From the NCBI RefSeq assembly GCF_017592475.1, contig NZ_JAGFNP010000001.1, positions 299,546 to 363,545 of the forward strand: DNA of 64,000 bases, written 5' to 3'. The position numbers and the translations under genes are program-made. Source of the stretch: Glycomyces niveus. Lineage in GTDB: Bacteria; Actinomycetota; Actinomycetes; Mycobacteriales; Micromonosporaceae. Below the pieces are notes generated by a model. It was not told where the DNA came from and searched no databases. It was given only the letters and a program-made list of their open reading frames with translations. Below are positions 26,956 to 36,696 of this stretch, in pieces. Each line of letters opens with the position of its first letter. Within the stretch, counting starts at the first letter, position 1.

Positions 26956-27018
26956 GTCATATGGCACCGATGCGCAAAGCCGAGCCGGTCGGGAGTGCGT
27001 GACATGTGATATGCCACT
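26956..27018. repeat. Degraded palindrome half-sites (TCATATGGCA, GTGACATGTGATATGCCAC)
   Basis: Two half-site clusters related to TGCCATGTSACATGGCA, at 26956-26967 and about 27000-27018, in the 271-base gene-free spacer between the WYL regulator and the secreted protein. CACATGGCA also appears near 26862. Confidence 0.5.
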
Positions 27019-27089
27019 TGGTGTGGCGGTGCTGCGATGATCCGGCCGGTGCTTGACGGCTCCCGGCCGGATCGCTCATGCCGGGCCGG

Positions 27090-27698
27090 TCAAGACGTCT
27101 TCGAGAAGACGTCGAGCGCGGCGTCGAGGTGGGACAGGCCCGCCTCGATGTTCGGCTGCGGCTGCGGGTCGAACACCGACTGCTGGAAGAGCGCGGCGCC
27201 TGCGGCGAGTTCCTTGCCGAAGACGTCCAGGTGCGGTTGCGTCTTCGGGTCCTCGAAGTACTTCCCGGCCTTCGGGTCGAACCAGCCGACCTGGTCGAGC
27301 GCGATCTCGTCCTTCCCGATCACCTTCGCGGCGTGAAGGAAGTACTCGGCCGATGCCCACCGCATCTCCTTGGCCTTGCCGGGGTCTTGGACGAAGCGGG
27401 ATTCGGCCAGGAGCGCGAAGCCCTTGCCGAAATAGGCATTGAACTCTTCGAAGACTGCGGGGTCGACGTAGCCCTTGAAGACGTCGATGGCGATGCGGCA
27501 CTCGGGGCAACCGACGGGGGGCCATTCCCATGCGGGTTCGAGGATGGGGATCTCCCAGGTGTAGCAGTCATCCGGGAGGCTCTCGTGGGGGCAGATCGTG
27601 ATCGTGTCGCCGCCCGCCTGGGCGGGGGCGGGGATGAAGAGGATCGCGGCGACGGCGAGCGCGGCCGCGAGGAGGAACCGTTGGACGACGAGGCGCAT
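27090..27698 (-). CDS. Secreted protein of unknown function
   Basis: 202 residues with a Sec signal peptide (RLVVQRFLLAAALAVAAILF, cleavage after APAQA at ~30). The mature part contains four cysteines in ICPHESLPDDC and GCPECRIA, spaced to form disulphides or a metal site. The remainder is mostly helical, alanine- and aromatic-rich (DQVGWFDPKAGKYFEDPKT), with no domain I recognise. AAGGAG lies five bases before the ATG at 27698. There are no informative neighbours. Confidence 0.75.
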   Translation of the reverse strand: MRLVVQRFLLAAALAVAAILFIPAPAQAGGDTITICPHESLPDDCYTWEIPILEPAWEWPPVGCPECRIAIDVFKGYVDPAVFEEFNAYFGKGFALLAESRFVQDPGKAKEMRWASAEYFLHAAKVIGKDEIALDQVGWFDPKAGKYFEDPKTQPHLDVFGKELAAGAALFQQSVFDPQPQPNIEAGLSHLDAALDVFSKTS

Positions 27699-27878
27699 GG
27701 GCACTCCTTGAGCAGGGGTCGGTACCGCCTCAGTATGGAATCGAGATCCGGTTCTCCGGGGTACGCGCACGGCACTGATCAGGGACTGCAGTGTCCTATC
27801 GGGACTGTAGGTCGGTTCGGCGGCATTTGCGCCGCCGAACCGGTGCGAAGTTGGCACGCGGTGTGCCACTGCGCGGCG

Positions 27879-28718
27879 TCAGGCCATGCCGGCGAGGATC
27901 GCGGCCGCCTTCTCGGGGCGGACGAGGAAGCCGACGTGGCTGGTCTCGATGGTGTGCACGTCGAACGTGTTGCCGGGTGTGAGGGCGTCGGCCTCTTTGA
28001 TGAAGCGGTCCTGCAGCTCGACGGGAATCGAAGTGTCCTTTGTGATGCGGATGTAGCTGCGGGGGAGGCGGCCCCAGGTCGCGGCGTCGGCGCGGTCGCC
28101 CGGGCCGCCCGCGTCGAGGCTCTCGTCGGGGGTGAGGGTGCTGAGGAAGACGCGGAACTCGTCGTCGCCGCCGTCGGCGAGCAGCGCTTCCTTCAGGGCC
28201 GCAAGGAGGACGGGGTCGGCGGTGCGCCAGTTCATGCGGACCGCGCCGAGTCGGCCCGGGTTCGCGGCGGCGACGCCCGCGACCTGGTCGAGGACGCACG
28301 CGGCGGCCTCGGGCAGCTGCATGTACTCGCCCGGGGTGTGGTCGACGCAGCACCAGGCCGAGACGTAGACGAGCCGGTCGATGAGCTCGGGATGGCGGTT
28401 GGCGACGGCGGTGAGGGTGACGCCGCCGCGGCTGTGGGCGACCGCGATGACCGGGCCGTGCTCCTTGGCGCGCTTGAGGATCGACACCATGTGGTCGACG
28501 TTCGCCTGGAGCCCGACGCCTACCAGGTTCGACGTGGCCTCGGCCAGCTCCGCCGCGTCCTGGGTCTGGTACGCGGAGGGGACGCCCGCCTCGAACCCGT
28601 GCCCCGGCAGGTCGACCGCGAGTGAGCGGTGGCCGAGGAGGGCGAGCTCGCGCTGGAGGGGCGCCCACGAGAACGAGTTGGCGTTGGAGCCGTGGATGAG
28701 GACGAACGTCGGTGTCAT
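27879..28718 (-). CDS. Alpha/beta-hydrolase
   Basis: 279-residue esterase-like hydrolase, cytoplasmic. The first strand and oxyanion segment are TFVLIHGSNANSFSW (~3-17), the nucleophile elbow is AVAHSRGGV (Ser about 95), and the catalytic His is in IETSHVGFLVRP near the C-terminus. It resembles plant-type methylesterase/hydroxynitrile-lyase relatives. The substrate is unknown. The start at 28718 has GACAAT six bases upstream and no Shine-Dalgarno. Confidence 0.88.
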   Translation of the reverse strand: MTPTFVLIHGSNANSFSWAPLQRELALLGHRSLAVDLPGHGFEAGVPSAYQTQDAAELAEATSNLVGVGLQANVDHMVSILKRAKEHGPVIAVAHSRGGVTLTAVANRHPELIDRLVYVSAWCCVDHTPGEYMQLPEAAACVLDQVAGVAAANPGRLGAVRMNWRTADPVLLAALKEALLADGGDDEFRVFLSTLTPDESLDAGGPGDRADAATWGRLPRSYIRITKDTSIPVELQDRFIKEADALTPGNTFDVHTIETSHVGFLVRPEKAAAILAGMA

Positions 28719-29035
28719 GGAGGCATTGTCGCACCGGCCGGCATCGCGGTCGGTGCTTCGGGCGGCAGTCGCGGCGCCCGGCACTCGCTGCACTCGGCCG
28801 CGCGTGGCGCCGGGGTCTCGCGGCGCGCCTGTGCCGATCTCGCGCGGGCGCCGCGTGGGTGTGCGGGGCTCGCGGCGCTGCGTAGTGCGGGTGGCGGCCG
28901 CGCGGGGCGGCCGCGCGGGCGCGTAGGGCGTGCCCCTTCCCACCCGCATCCGCCTTCCGACCAACCGAAAAGGTCCACGGTCTCATGGGGGTGTGACATG
29001 TGAGCGGTGTTCGTGGTTGGGGGATGAGGGGTGGC
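28719..29035. other. Gene-free spacer carrying repeat B copy 2
   Basis: 317 bases without a supportable gene. The first 200 bases are extremely GC-rich. Repeat B copy 2 lies at 28919-28987 (66 of ~69 positions equal to 25712-25781), followed by GTGTGACATGTGAG, which resembles the intergenic CATGTSACATG palindrome half. Confidence 0.75.
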
Positions 29036-29833
29036 TTAGGGGGTGCAGTTGTGGCGGTGGTAGGCGGGTTTGCGGCCTTCGCGGTGGGTGGCGCGGTAGA
29101 CGCCGGTGCGGAGTTCGACTTCCCAGACGTCGGCTTCGGGCATGCCGGAGCGGTGGGCGAAGGCGATTTCGGATTCGTGGTCGTAGGCGACGCGCACGAA
29201 CTGGATCGAGAACGGGGCGGGTCCGGTCGAATCGGGGACGCCTTCGAGGATCACGTAGCCCGGGGTGGGGTCGTCGAGGGCGTTGCCGACGCTGCCGACG
29301 TTGACCAGGGTCCGGCCGTGGCGGTTGGATTCGAGGTACGGGTCGTGGATGTCGCCGTACGCCACGACGTCAGGAGCAGGGCCGTCGCCGGTGGCCTCGG
29401 TGTTCGCGAACATGCCCAGGAACTCGGCCTCGCCGTGGTCGAAGAACACCCGGTGGTACACGCTCTGAGGCGAGGCGTGGAAGACGCGGATCCGCTTGCC
29501 GCTCATCAGGAAGTCGTGCGAGAGCGGCAGGTCCCGCAGCCACTTCACCTGCTCCTCGGCGAGCTCGTCGCGCCACCATGCCGCGATCGGGAAGCCCGCC
29601 AAGCGCTCGGGATTCGTCAGCGACGCCTCCCAGTTCCCCTGGACGTGCACCTCGCAGCGCTCCCGCGAGAGGTCGACGCACGCGGCCCCGCGCGGTCCCT
29701 TCCCGACCGTGTCGCCCAGGTTGAAGACCCGGGTCACGCCGCGCGCGGCGATGTCGTCGAGCACCGCCTGGAACGCGGTGAGGTTGCCGTGGACGTCGGA
29801 GACCAGCGCGATGCGCTCGAGGGAGGAATGCAC
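29036..29833 (-). CDS. Calcineurin-like metallophosphoesterase
   Basis: 265 residues of the YfcE/DR1281-like group. The two-metal site is complete: SDVHGN (~12-17), NLGDTVGKGP (~38), QGNWE (~65), FHAS (~119), and GDIHDP (~159). Enzymes of this group hydrolyse cyclic nucleotides or phosphodiesters. The start is GTG at 29833, with AACACT seven bases before it, as in other leaderless genes here. It precedes nothing on its strand and follows ramB by 24 bases, so the two might be cotranscribed from ramB. Confidence 0.9.
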   Translation of the reverse strand: MHSSLERIALVSDVHGNLTAFQAVLDDIAARGVTRVFNLGDTVGKGPRGAACVDLSRERCEVHVQGNWEASLTNPERLAGFPIAAWWRDELAEEQVKWLRDLPLSHDFLMSGKRIRVFHASPQSVYHRVFFDHGEAEFLGMFANTEATGDGPAPDVVAYGDIHDPYLESNRHGRTLVNVGSVGNALDDPTPGYVILEGVPDSTGPAPFSIQFVRVAYDHESEIAFAHRSGMPEADVWEVELRTGVYRATHREGRKPAYHRHNCTP

Positions 29834-29857
29834 GCGCCCAAGTGTTCCACCGGAACG

Positions 29858-31489
29858 TCAGTCCTTCGAATGCCGTTCCAGGAACTGGTAGACCTCGGTC
29901 TCGTCCACGCCCGGGAACGAGCCCAGCGGCATCGCCGCGAGCTGGGAGCTCGCGGCCCGGGCGGTCGGCCACACCTGCCCGGCCCAGGACTCGGCGAGGG
30001 CGCGCGGCGGGTTGCGGCAGCAGTCCGGGTCGGGGCACTTCGACACCGAGCGGGCCTTGGTCTCCTTGCCGCGGAACCACTTCGCGGCCTCGTACGGGAC
30101 GCCGATGCTCAGCGAGAACAGGCCGTCCGCGCTGCGCTCGGTGCGCGCGGTGCACCAGTAGGTGCCCGTCGCGGTGTCCGTGTACTGGTTGAAGGCGTTG
30201 AACTTGTCGGGCACGTCGAAGACCTGCCGGCTAGTCCAGTACCGGCAGACCGGCTGGCCCTCGATCGCGCCCGTCGGGTCGGCCGGGAACGCCACGTCGT
30301 CGTTCTCGTAGGCCTTGAAGATGATCCCGGACTTGTGGACCTTCTGGAAGTGTGTGCGGATGCCCAGGTGGTGCGTGGCGAGGTTGGTGAAGCGGTGCGC
30401 GGCCGCCTCATAGGACACCGCGAAGTTGTCGCGCAGGTCCTCGACCGCGATCTCCTTGCCCGTCATCTTCTGCCGCAGGAACGCCACCGCGCTCGACTCG
30501 GGGATGAGCAGCGCCGCCGCGAGGTAGTTCGTGGCGACGCGCTGGCCCAGGAACTCCAGGTACGTGCGCGGCACGTCGTGCTGCAGCACATGGCTGGCGA
30601 GCGCCTGGAGCAGCACGGTGCGCGGGTCGTGGGCGCCGGTGCCGACCTGTGTGAGGTAGATGCGGCGGTGCTTGAGGTCGGTCACCGAGCGGGTGGAGTG
30701 CGGCAGGTCGTCCACGTGGTGCAGCGTGAACCGCAGATACGCGGCGAGGTCGGCGATCTGGTGCTGGGAGAGCGGCCCGCCGGCGTAGTCGACGCCGTTG
30801 AGGAGGGTGCGGGCCTCCGCCTCGATGTCGCCGAAGTAGTTGTCCTTGTCGCGCATGCGCCGACGCAGCTCCGTGTTGGCCCGGCGGGCCTCCTCGGGGG
30901 TCGCGGTGTGGAGGTTGACCTGCCGTTCGACCTCGCGGTGGAGGCCCACGAGCGCTTCGAGGATCTCGGTGGGGGTGCGCCCGGAGGGCTTGACGTTCGG
31001 CAGGCCGAGCGCCTGGTACTGGGCGCTGCGCTGGGCGCGTTCGAGGGCGATCTCGAGAGCGACGCGGCGGTTCGGGGGCTCGGCGCCGAGCAGCTCGTCG
31101 GAGGAGACGCCGAGGGCGCGGGCGAGGGCCCGCAGCATCGAGAGCTTCGGCTCCTTCTTGCCGTTCTCGATGAGGGAGAGCTGCGAGGCGGCGGAGCCGA
31201 CGGCCGCGCCCAGGTCGTCCAGGCTCATCTCGCGCTGCTTGCGCAGGTGCCGGATCTGCTTGCCGAGGCTGATGAGGTCCACGGTGTGGTCGTCGGCGGC
31301 TGCCAGTTCGGCCGCCTCGGCCGCGCCCCACGGGCGGTGGGCGGCCCCCGGATCCGAGGAATCGCCGTTCTTCGCAATGACACGAGTGTGCTTCGCACGC
31401 GTGGCCGGGCGCGGGTTACCGCTGCCACCGCCTGTGCTCTGGGCGTCGTTCGCGCCTGGGCCGGGGCCGTTCGCGGGCAGGTTCGTCAT
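29858..31489 (-). CDS. ramB: RamB-like regulator of acetate/glyoxylate metabolism
   Basis: 543 residues. The N-terminus is low-complexity (~1-75); then an XRE-type helix-turn-helix (~78-135: [40 protein letters not shown]), an ImmA/IrrE-like DUF955 region ([32 protein letters not shown]) and a C-terminal domain with cysteines in [13 protein letters not shown]. RamB of Corynebacterium and Mycobacterium represses isocitrate lyase and pta-ack genes. It is divergent from aceA, as expected. The ATG at 31489 has AATACT six bases upstream, so it is probably leaderless. Confidence 0.9.
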   Translation of the reverse strand: MTNLPANGPGPGANDAQSTGGGSGNPRPATRAKHTRVIAKNGDSSDPGAAHRPWGAAEAAELAAADDHTVDLISLGKQIRHLRKQREMSLDDLGAAVGSAASQLSLIENGKKEPKLSMLRALARALGVSSDELLGAEPPNRRVALEIALERAQRSAQYQALGLPNVKPSGRTPTEILEALVGLHREVERQVNLHTATPEEARRANTELRRRMRDKDNYFGDIEAEARTLLNGVDYAGGPLSQHQIADLAAYLRFTLHHVDDLPHSTRSVTDLKHRRIYLTQVGTGAHDPRTVLLQALASHVLQHDVPRTYLEFLGQRVATNYLAAALLIPESSAVAFLRQKMTGKEIAVEDLRDNFAVSYEAAAHRFTNLATHHLGIRTHFQKVHKSGIIFKAYENDDVAFPADPTGAIEGQPVCRYWTSRQVFDVPDKFNAFNQYTDTATGTYWCTARTERSADGLFSLSIGVPYEAAKWFRGKETKARSVSKCPDPDCCRNPPRALAESWAGQVWPTARAASSQLAAMPLGSFPGVDETEVYQFLERHSKD

Positions 31490-31510
31490 TTCCCCAGTAT
31501 TGCGAAGAAC
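31367..31510. promoter_or_regulatory. Inverted pair of ATTGCGAAGAAC sites at ramB
   Basis: GTTCTTCGCAAT at 31367-31378 (inside ramB) and its exact complement ATTGCGAAGAAC at 31499-31510, the latter overlapping the putative ramB -10. TTCGCAA resembles the TTTGCAA core of known RamB boxes. A further inverted pair ATCTTTC (31516) and GAAAGAT (31557) lies toward aceA. Confidence 0.5.
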
Positions 31511-31619
31511 TGTCGATCTTTCCACCCGGAACCGCTACTCAGGCCGCGCGGCAAGTGAAAGATTGTGGTTACCTGCAAGTAATGGCCGCTGCTGCGGCCC
31601 CGAATGCTCGGAGCCGACG

Positions 31620-32933
31620 ATGAACGACATGAACCGCGACCGCGAGAACCTCGACCTCACCGCCGAACGGCTGGCCCTCGAGTGGGCCTCCGACGAGCGC
31701 TGGGCGAACACGGTGCGCGACTACAGCCCCGAGGACGTCGTCCGCCTCCGCGGCCGCGTCACCGAAGAGCACACCCTCGCCCGCCGCGGCGCCGAGCGCC
31801 TCTGGTCCCGGCTCACCGAGGACGCCGCCACCGGCGGGTACACCCACGCCCTCGGCGCGATGACCGGCGGCCAGGCGGTCCAACAGGTCAAGGCCGGCCT
31901 CCACGCCATCTACCTCTCCGGCTGGCAGGTCGCCGCCGACGCGAACCTCGCCGCCCAGACCTATCCCGACCAGTCGCTCTACCCGGCCAACTCGGTCCCG
32001 CAGGTCGTGCGCCGCATCAACAACGCGCTCATGCGCGCCGACCAGATCGAGGCCTCTGAAGGCGTCCAGTCCGTCGAGGACTGGCTCGTGCCCATCGTCG
32101 CCGACGCCGAAGCCGGCTTCGGCGGGCCGCTCAACGCCTTCGAGCTCATGAAGGCCATGATCGGCGCCGGCGCGGCCGCCGTCCACTGGGAGGACCAACT
32201 CGCCTCCGAGAAGAAGTGCGGCCACCTCGGCGGCAAGGTGCTCATCCCCACCTCGCAGCACCTGCGCACCCTCAACGCGGCCCGGCTCGCCGCCGACGTC
32301 GAGAACGTCCCGACGCTCATCATCGCCCGCACCGACGCCGAGGCCGCCACCCTCATCACCTCCGACGTGGACGAACGGGACCACCCGTTCATCACCGGCG
32401 ACCGCACCGCCGAGGGCTACTACCGCGTGCGCAACGGCATCGAGCCGTGCATCGCCCGCGCCAAGGCCTACGCGCCCTACGCCGACCTGCTGTGGATGGA
32501 GACCGGCACGCCCGACCTCGAGGCCGCCCGCACCTTCGCCGAAGCGGTCAAGGCCGAGCACCCCGACCAGATGCTCGCCTACAACTGCTCGCCGTCGTTC
32601 AACTGGAAGCGCCACCTCGACGACGACACCATCGCCAAGTTCCAGCGCGAACTCGGCTCCATGGGGTTCACCTTCCAGTTCATCACCCTCGCGGGCTTCC
32701 ACGCGCTCAACCACTCCATGTTCGACCTCGCCCACGGCTACGCCCGCGAAGGCATGACCGCCTACGTGGAGCTCCAGGAGCGCGAGTTCGCCTCGGAGGA
32801 GCGCGGGTACACCGCCACCAAGCACCAGCGGGAGGTCGGCACCGGCTACTTCGACCGCGTCACCGCCGCGCTCAACCCCCAAAGTGAGACGCTCGCGCTC
32901 GCGGGCTCCACCGAAGCGGGACAATTCCACTAG
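31620..32933 (+). CDS. aceA: Isocitrate lyase
   Basis: 437-residue cytoplasmic enzyme splitting isocitrate to succinate and glyoxylate, first step of the glyoxylate shunt. The catalytic motif KKCGHLGGK lies at ~198-206 with the nucleophilic Cys; also [19 protein letters not shown] (metal site) and [14 protein letters not shown]. The length matches the ~430-residue prokaryotic form. GGAG lies six bases before the ATG. It is divergent from ramB and followed by malate synthase 73 bases later on the same strand. Confidence 0.97.
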   Translation: MNDMNRDRENLDLTAERLALEWASDERWANTVRDYSPEDVVRLRGRVTEEHTLARRGAERLWSRLTEDAATGGYTHALGAMTGGQAVQQVKAGLHAIYLSGWQVAADANLAAQTYPDQSLYPANSVPQVVRRINNALMRADQIEASEGVQSVEDWLVPIVADAEAGFGGPLNAFELMKAMIGAGAAAVHWEDQLASEKKCGHLGGKVLIPTSQHLRTLNAARLAADVENVPTLIIARTDAEAATLITSDVDERDHPFITGDRTAEGYYRVRNGIEPCIARAKAYAPYADLLWMETGTPDLEAARTFAEAVKAEHPDQMLAYNCSPSFNWKRHLDDDTIAKFQRELGSMGFTFQFITLAGFHALNHSMFDLAHGYAREGMTAYVELQEREFASEERGYTATKHQREVGTGYFDRVTAALNPQSETLALAGSTEAGQFH

Positions 32934-33006
32934 CTGCCCTGCGACCTGTCCGCTGCGACGGGGTCCGCGACACCGGACCCCGTCCTGCCACATAAGGAGA
33001 ACCAAC

Positions 33007-34632
33007 GTGGTTACGCAAACCGAGACCCGCACCGATGCGGCGATCGCGGTCAACGGGCCCGCCGTCGACCGCCAGGACGAGATCCTGACCCCGGAGGCGC
33101 TGGCGTTCGTCGCCGCCCTCCACCGGGCGTTCGCGCCCCGCCGCCAGGAGCTGCTGCAGCTGCGCCAGGAGCGCCGCACCAAGATCGCCAACGGCGTCGA
33201 CCCCGGCTTCCTGCCCGAGACCGAGGACGTGCGCGAGGACTTCTCCTGGAGCGTCGCCACCCTCGCCCCGGGCCTGGAGGACCGCCGCGTCGAGATCACC
33301 GGCCCCTGCGACCGGAAGATGACCATCAACGCCCTCAACTCGGGCGCGAAGTGCTGGATGGCCGACCTCGAGGACTCCTCGACGCCCAACTGGCGCAACG
33401 TGATCGACGCGCAGGTCAACCTGCGCGACGCCATCGAGCGGCGCATCGACTTCACCAGCGCCCAGGGCAAGGAGTACCGGCTCACCGGGGAAACGCTGAC
33501 CGACCTGCCGACGATCATCGTGCGGCCGCGCGGCTGGCACCTCGCCGAGCTCCACATGCGCGTCGACGGCGTCCCCGTCGCCGGGTCCCTCGTGGACTTC
33601 GGGCTGTTCTTCTTCCACAACGCCCACCGCCTCATCGAGCTCGGCCGCGGCCCCTACTTCTACCTGCCGAAGCTCGAATCGCACCTCGAGGCGCGGCTGT
33701 GGAACGACGTGTTCACCATGGCCCAGGACCTCCTCGGGCTCCCGCAGGGGACGATCCGCGCCACGGTGCTCATCGAGACCATCACGGCCGCGTTCGAGAT
33801 GGAGGAGATCCTGTACGAGCTGCGGCACCACTCGTCGGGGCTCAACGCCGGCCGCTGGGACTACATCTTCTCGGTCATCAAGAACTTCCGCGAGCGGGGA
33901 CCGCGCTTCGTCCTGCCCGACCGCGACCAGGTGACGATGACCGCGCCGTTCATGCGCGCCTACACCGAACTGCTCGTGCGCACCTGCCACCGGCGCAGCG
34001 CCTCGGCGATCGGCGGCATGGCCGCGTTCATCCCCAGCCGCAAGGACCCGGAGGCGAACGCGATCGCGCTGGAGAAGGTGCGGGCCGACAAGACCCGCGA
34101 GGCCGACGACGGCTTCGACGGCTCCTGGGTCGCCCACCCCGACCTCGTGCCCGTCGCCATGGCGGTCTTCGACGAGACCCTGGGCGGCCTGCCCAACCAG
34201 ATCGACAAGCAGCGCGAGGACGTCGTGCCGAACGCGGCGGCCCTGCTCGACGTCGCCGCCACGCCCGGCGAGATCACCGAGACGGGCATCCGCAAGAACC
34301 TCGAGGTCGGCGTCCGGTACATCGAGTCGTGGCTGCGCGGCAACGGTGCGGCCGCGATCAACAACCTCATGGAGGACGCCGCGACCGCGGAGATCTCGCG
34401 CTCGCAGATCTGGCAGTGGATCAACGCCGAGGCCGCCACGGATGACGGCCGGACCGTCACGCGCGGCTGGGTCGAGCGGCTGCTCAAGGAGGAGTTCGCC
34501 CGCATGGAGCGGTTCGAGGGCGACCGCTTCGACGATGCGCTCTCGGTGTTCGCCGAATGCGCGCTGGGCGAGGCGTACCCGACGTTCCTGACGATCCCGG
34601 CCTACACGAGGTTCCTCGCGAACGGCCACTGA
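33007..34632 (+). CDS. aceB: Malate synthase A
   Basis: 541-residue enzyme condensing glyoxylate with acetyl-CoA to malate, the second step of the shunt. It is the short isoform (A, not the ~720-residue GlcB type found in mycobacteria). Characteristic stretches: CWMADLEDSSTPNWRNVIDA (~118-137), TDLPTIIVRPRGWHL, LIETITAAFEMEEILYELR and WDYIFSVIKNFR. The start is GTG at 33007 with AAGGAGA six bases upstream. It forms an operon with aceA and ends in a strong hairpin. Confidence 0.97.
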   Translation: MVTQTETRTDAAIAVNGPAVDRQDEILTPEALAFVAALHRAFAPRRQELLQLRQERRTKIANGVDPGFLPETEDVREDFSWSVATLAPGLEDRRVEITGPCDRKMTINALNSGAKCWMADLEDSSTPNWRNVIDAQVNLRDAIERRIDFTSAQGKEYRLTGETLTDLPTIIVRPRGWHLAELHMRVDGVPVAGSLVDFGLFFFHNAHRLIELGRGPYFYLPKLESHLEARLWNDVFTMAQDLLGLPQGTIRATVLIETITAAFEMEEILYELRHHSSGLNAGRWDYIFSVIKNFRERGPRFVLPDRDQVTMTAPFMRAYTELLVRTCHRRSASAIGGMAAFIPSRKDPEANAIALEKVRADKTREADDGFDGSWVAHPDLVPVAMAVFDETLGGLPNQIDKQREDVVPNAAALLDVAATPGEITETGIRKNLEVGVRYIESWLRGNGAAAINNLMEDAATAEISRSQIWQWINAEAATDDGRTVTRGWVERLLKEEFARMERFEGDRFDDALSVFAECALGEAYPTFLTIPAYTRFLANGH

Positions 34633-34656
34633 GCGCCTCGGCACCAGCCCCTGAAG

Positions 34657-34696
34657 CAGCGGGGCCGGCCCGTACCCGCACGGGCCGGCCCCGCTG
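34657..34696. terminator. 17-bp perfect hairpin after aceB
   Basis: CAGCGGGGCCGGCCCGT pairs with ACGGGCCGGCCCCGCTG around six bases. No T-tract follows; it lies between convergent genes and may act in both directions. Confidence 0.8.
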
Positions 34697-34742
34697 TGCC
34701 CATGTCCAAGGCGCGCAACAGATATACATCGGACTCGATATT

Positions 34743-35810
34743 TTACGGTTCGCTCCACCGGCGGCGGTCGACGCGCCGGTCCAGCGTTAAACGTCGGCCC
34801 GCCGCGGATTCGACGGGGCGGATCGGGGTCTGGGCCGCGGCGTAGGCGGAGTGGTAGAGCTGGCGCATGGAGCGGATCGCGGAGCGGACCTCCTGGAGGT
34901 AGCCGCTGGCGGTGTGCCGCTTGCGGAAGTGGGGCTCGGGGAGGGTGGCGGGGTCGACGCCGACGGTGTCGACGGTGCAGCCGTAGGGGAGCCCCATGTG
35001 GGTGATGGCGTCGCAGTGCTGGAACGCGGTGTAGGGCGCGGAGGTGACGACGAGGACGCTGTCGCCGGGCGCGAGGTCGACGACGCGGTCGGCCCAGAAG
35101 CGGCAGGTGTCGACGGTGTCGGCGCGGCGGCGGCCGGGCTGCGATGACGGCGCGGCGACGGCGCGGACGGTGGTCCGCCCGGCCGTGTAGGTCGCGACCT
35201 TCCAGGCCCGGCCCGGGTCGCGCAGCGGGTCGCCGCCTTCGTCGACGCGGGGGTTCCCGGCGAGGTCGAAGGCGCGCTTGAGGCTCGCCTCGATGGCGTC
35301 GACTTCGAAACCGCCGCAGTCGATCCCGCTGAGGGCCGCCGATTCGAGGTCGGCCCCGCCGAGGGGCCGGAAGCCGCCGACGCCGGTGACGTGGTCGGCG
35401 CTGACGCCGTTCGCGAGGATCTCGGCGGCGAAGCGGGTGCGGAAGACGCAGGAGGCGACGAGGCCGCCGAGGACGAGGACGTGCGTGTAGTGCGCCAGGC
35501 GCGGCGTCGCGGCGGCGCCGAGGCCGAGGGCGAGGGCCGCTGCGGTGGCGGCGTGCTCGTGCTCGGGGGCGAGCGGCTGGGGCGCGGTCTCGTGGCGTTC
35601 GCGCCCGGCGCGGAAGTCCCAGTGGTCGGCCGAGAACGCCTCGAGGTAGGCGAGGTCGTCGGCGGTGCCGTTGCCGGGGAGCCTGCCGCCGAAGAGGGCG
35701 AGGAGCCGGTGCATCGGCTCGGAGCCGGTCCAGGCGGCGACATCGGCGAGGAGCGAGTGCGGGCCTTGGCCGTCGTAATGCGGCAATCGCACCGGGGTGA
35801 ACTCGGGCAT
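34743..35810 (-). CDS. Uncharacterised protein, possible Rossmann-like domain
   Basis: 355 residues, not recognised. The N-terminal third is MPEFTPVRLPHYDGQGPHSL onwards, with GGRLPGNGTADDLAYLEAFS; the middle has THVLVLGGLVASCVFRTRFA, a strand-loop-helix reminiscent of nucleotide-binding or DUF218-like folds, and the C-terminal half has DSVLVVTSAPYTAFQHCDAI and VDTVGVDPATLPEPHFRKRH. It appears soluble with no signal peptide. The start at 35810 lacks a clear ribosome site; GTG at 35867 is an alternative adding 19 residues. Confidence 0.7.
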   Translation of the reverse strand: MPEFTPVRLPHYDGQGPHSLLADVAAWTGSEPMHRLLALFGGRLPGNGTADDLAYLEAFSADHWDFRAGRERHETAPQPLAPEHEHAATAAALALGLGAAATPRLAHYTHVLVLGGLVASCVFRTRFAAEILANGVSADHVTGVGGFRPLGGADLESAALSGIDCGGFEVDAIEASLKRAFDLAGNPRVDEGGDPLRDPGRAWKVATYTAGRTTVRAVAAPSSQPGRRRADTVDTCRFWADRVVDLAPGDSVLVVTSAPYTAFQHCDAITHMGLPYGCTVDTVGVDPATLPEPHFRKRHTASGYLQEVRSAIRSMRQLYHSAYAAAQTPIRPVESAAGRRLTLDRRVDRRRWSEP

Positions 35811-36252
35811 GGCTGGTCCGATCTGCGGTGGTGTCGCGGCCAGGGGGCCGGGGTGGTGTTGTGGCACATGCTAGGCGGTTACTGACCGTGCCTCACTGGT
35901 CAGACCAGGAGAAACGCCGTGTCGCTGCCCAAATACGGTCCGGTCGGACGGGATCGGGGCGATTTCCGGTGGTCAGTGCCGGGGGTGCGTGTGCCAAAAG
36001 GGACTGCTGGGGTGTGGGACTGCTGCTGCCGTGCGGGTGTCGTGGAAACCTTTCTGGGTATGTGACGCGTGATGTACTACAGCAAGTTGCAAAGCGCCGG
36101 GTGTGGCGATGCGCACGAAGGAAATCGCCGGACCGGACAACGGGGGTGCGGCGCCGGAGCGGCGGCCGCGTTGCAGGGGCGGGGGACATAGGGGGACCTG
36201 CCGCCGAGCCGGTGCGGGAGCCGGCTCGGCGCGGCAGGGTGAAGCGGCCGCG
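35811..36252. other. 442-base spacer: operator-like palindrome and terminator
   Basis: No gene is supported here. CTGGTCAGACCAG, a perfect 13-base palindrome, lies at 35896-35908, about 90 bases upstream of the gene at 35810 and a candidate operator for it. A large hairpin at 36197-36238 (CCTGCCGCCGAGCCGG against CCGGCTCGGCGCGGCAGG) is the probable terminator of the DUF4383 gene on the minus strand. The part between is ordinary GC-rich sequence. Confidence 0.6.
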
Positions 36253-36696
36253 TCAGGTTCGGCTGCTTCGGGCGAACGCGGCGCCGAGGCCGATCATGCC
36301 GACCGCGAGCGCCAGGTGGAGCCAGTTGTCGGCGTCGTTGACCGGCACGAAGTTCGCGCTCGAGTCGAGGTCGATGAGCACCCCGTACAACCAGAGCACG
36401 AGGTAGATCACGCCGCCGACGATAAGGAACGTCACCGATCCGCTCGCCGTGCGGGCCATCAGGAAACCGACGATCCCGAACAGCAGGTGGACGATGTTGT
36501 GGAGCACCGAGACCGCGAAGATCCCGAGGAGCTCGGCGTCCGAGTGGTGGCCGGCGAAGGTGAGCGAGTCGTAGTCGGTGGTGACCCCGGGGATGAACCC
36601 GAGGACGCCGACCAGGACGAACACCAGCGCGACGACCATCGTCACGACTTGTACGGGCGCCCGTCCGCGGGTCGCCTCCATGCGAGTGTCTGACAT
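36253..36696 (-). CDS. DUF4383 membrane protein
   Basis: 147 residues with four predicted membrane helices. The family signature is clear: PGVTTDYDSLTFAGHHSDAELLG and FAVSVLHNIVHLLFGIVGFL (~37-80), followed by YLVLWLYGVLID. The histidines in AGHHS and LHNIVH lie at the membrane face. The role of the family is unknown; it is common in actinomycetes. GGAGG lies five bases before the ATG at 36696. Confidence 0.88.
   Translation of the reverse strand: MSDTRMEATRGRAPVQVVTMVVALVFVLVGVLGFIPGVTTDYDSLTFAGHHSDAELLGIFAVSVLHNIVHLLFGIVGFLMARTASGSVTFLIVGGVIYLVLWLYGVLIDLDSSANFVPVNDADNWLHLALAVGMIGLGAAFARSSRT

Noticed and set aside
29000-31558. 852-codon plus-strand frame opposite the phosphoesterase and ramB
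   Set aside because: It spans two well-supported minus-strand genes and their spacer, and has no recognisable domain.
35828-36406. Open plus-strand frame in the 442-base spacer
   Set aside because: Poor coding composition, Arg/Gly/Trp-rich, no start signal, and it runs into the antisense of the DUF4383 gene.
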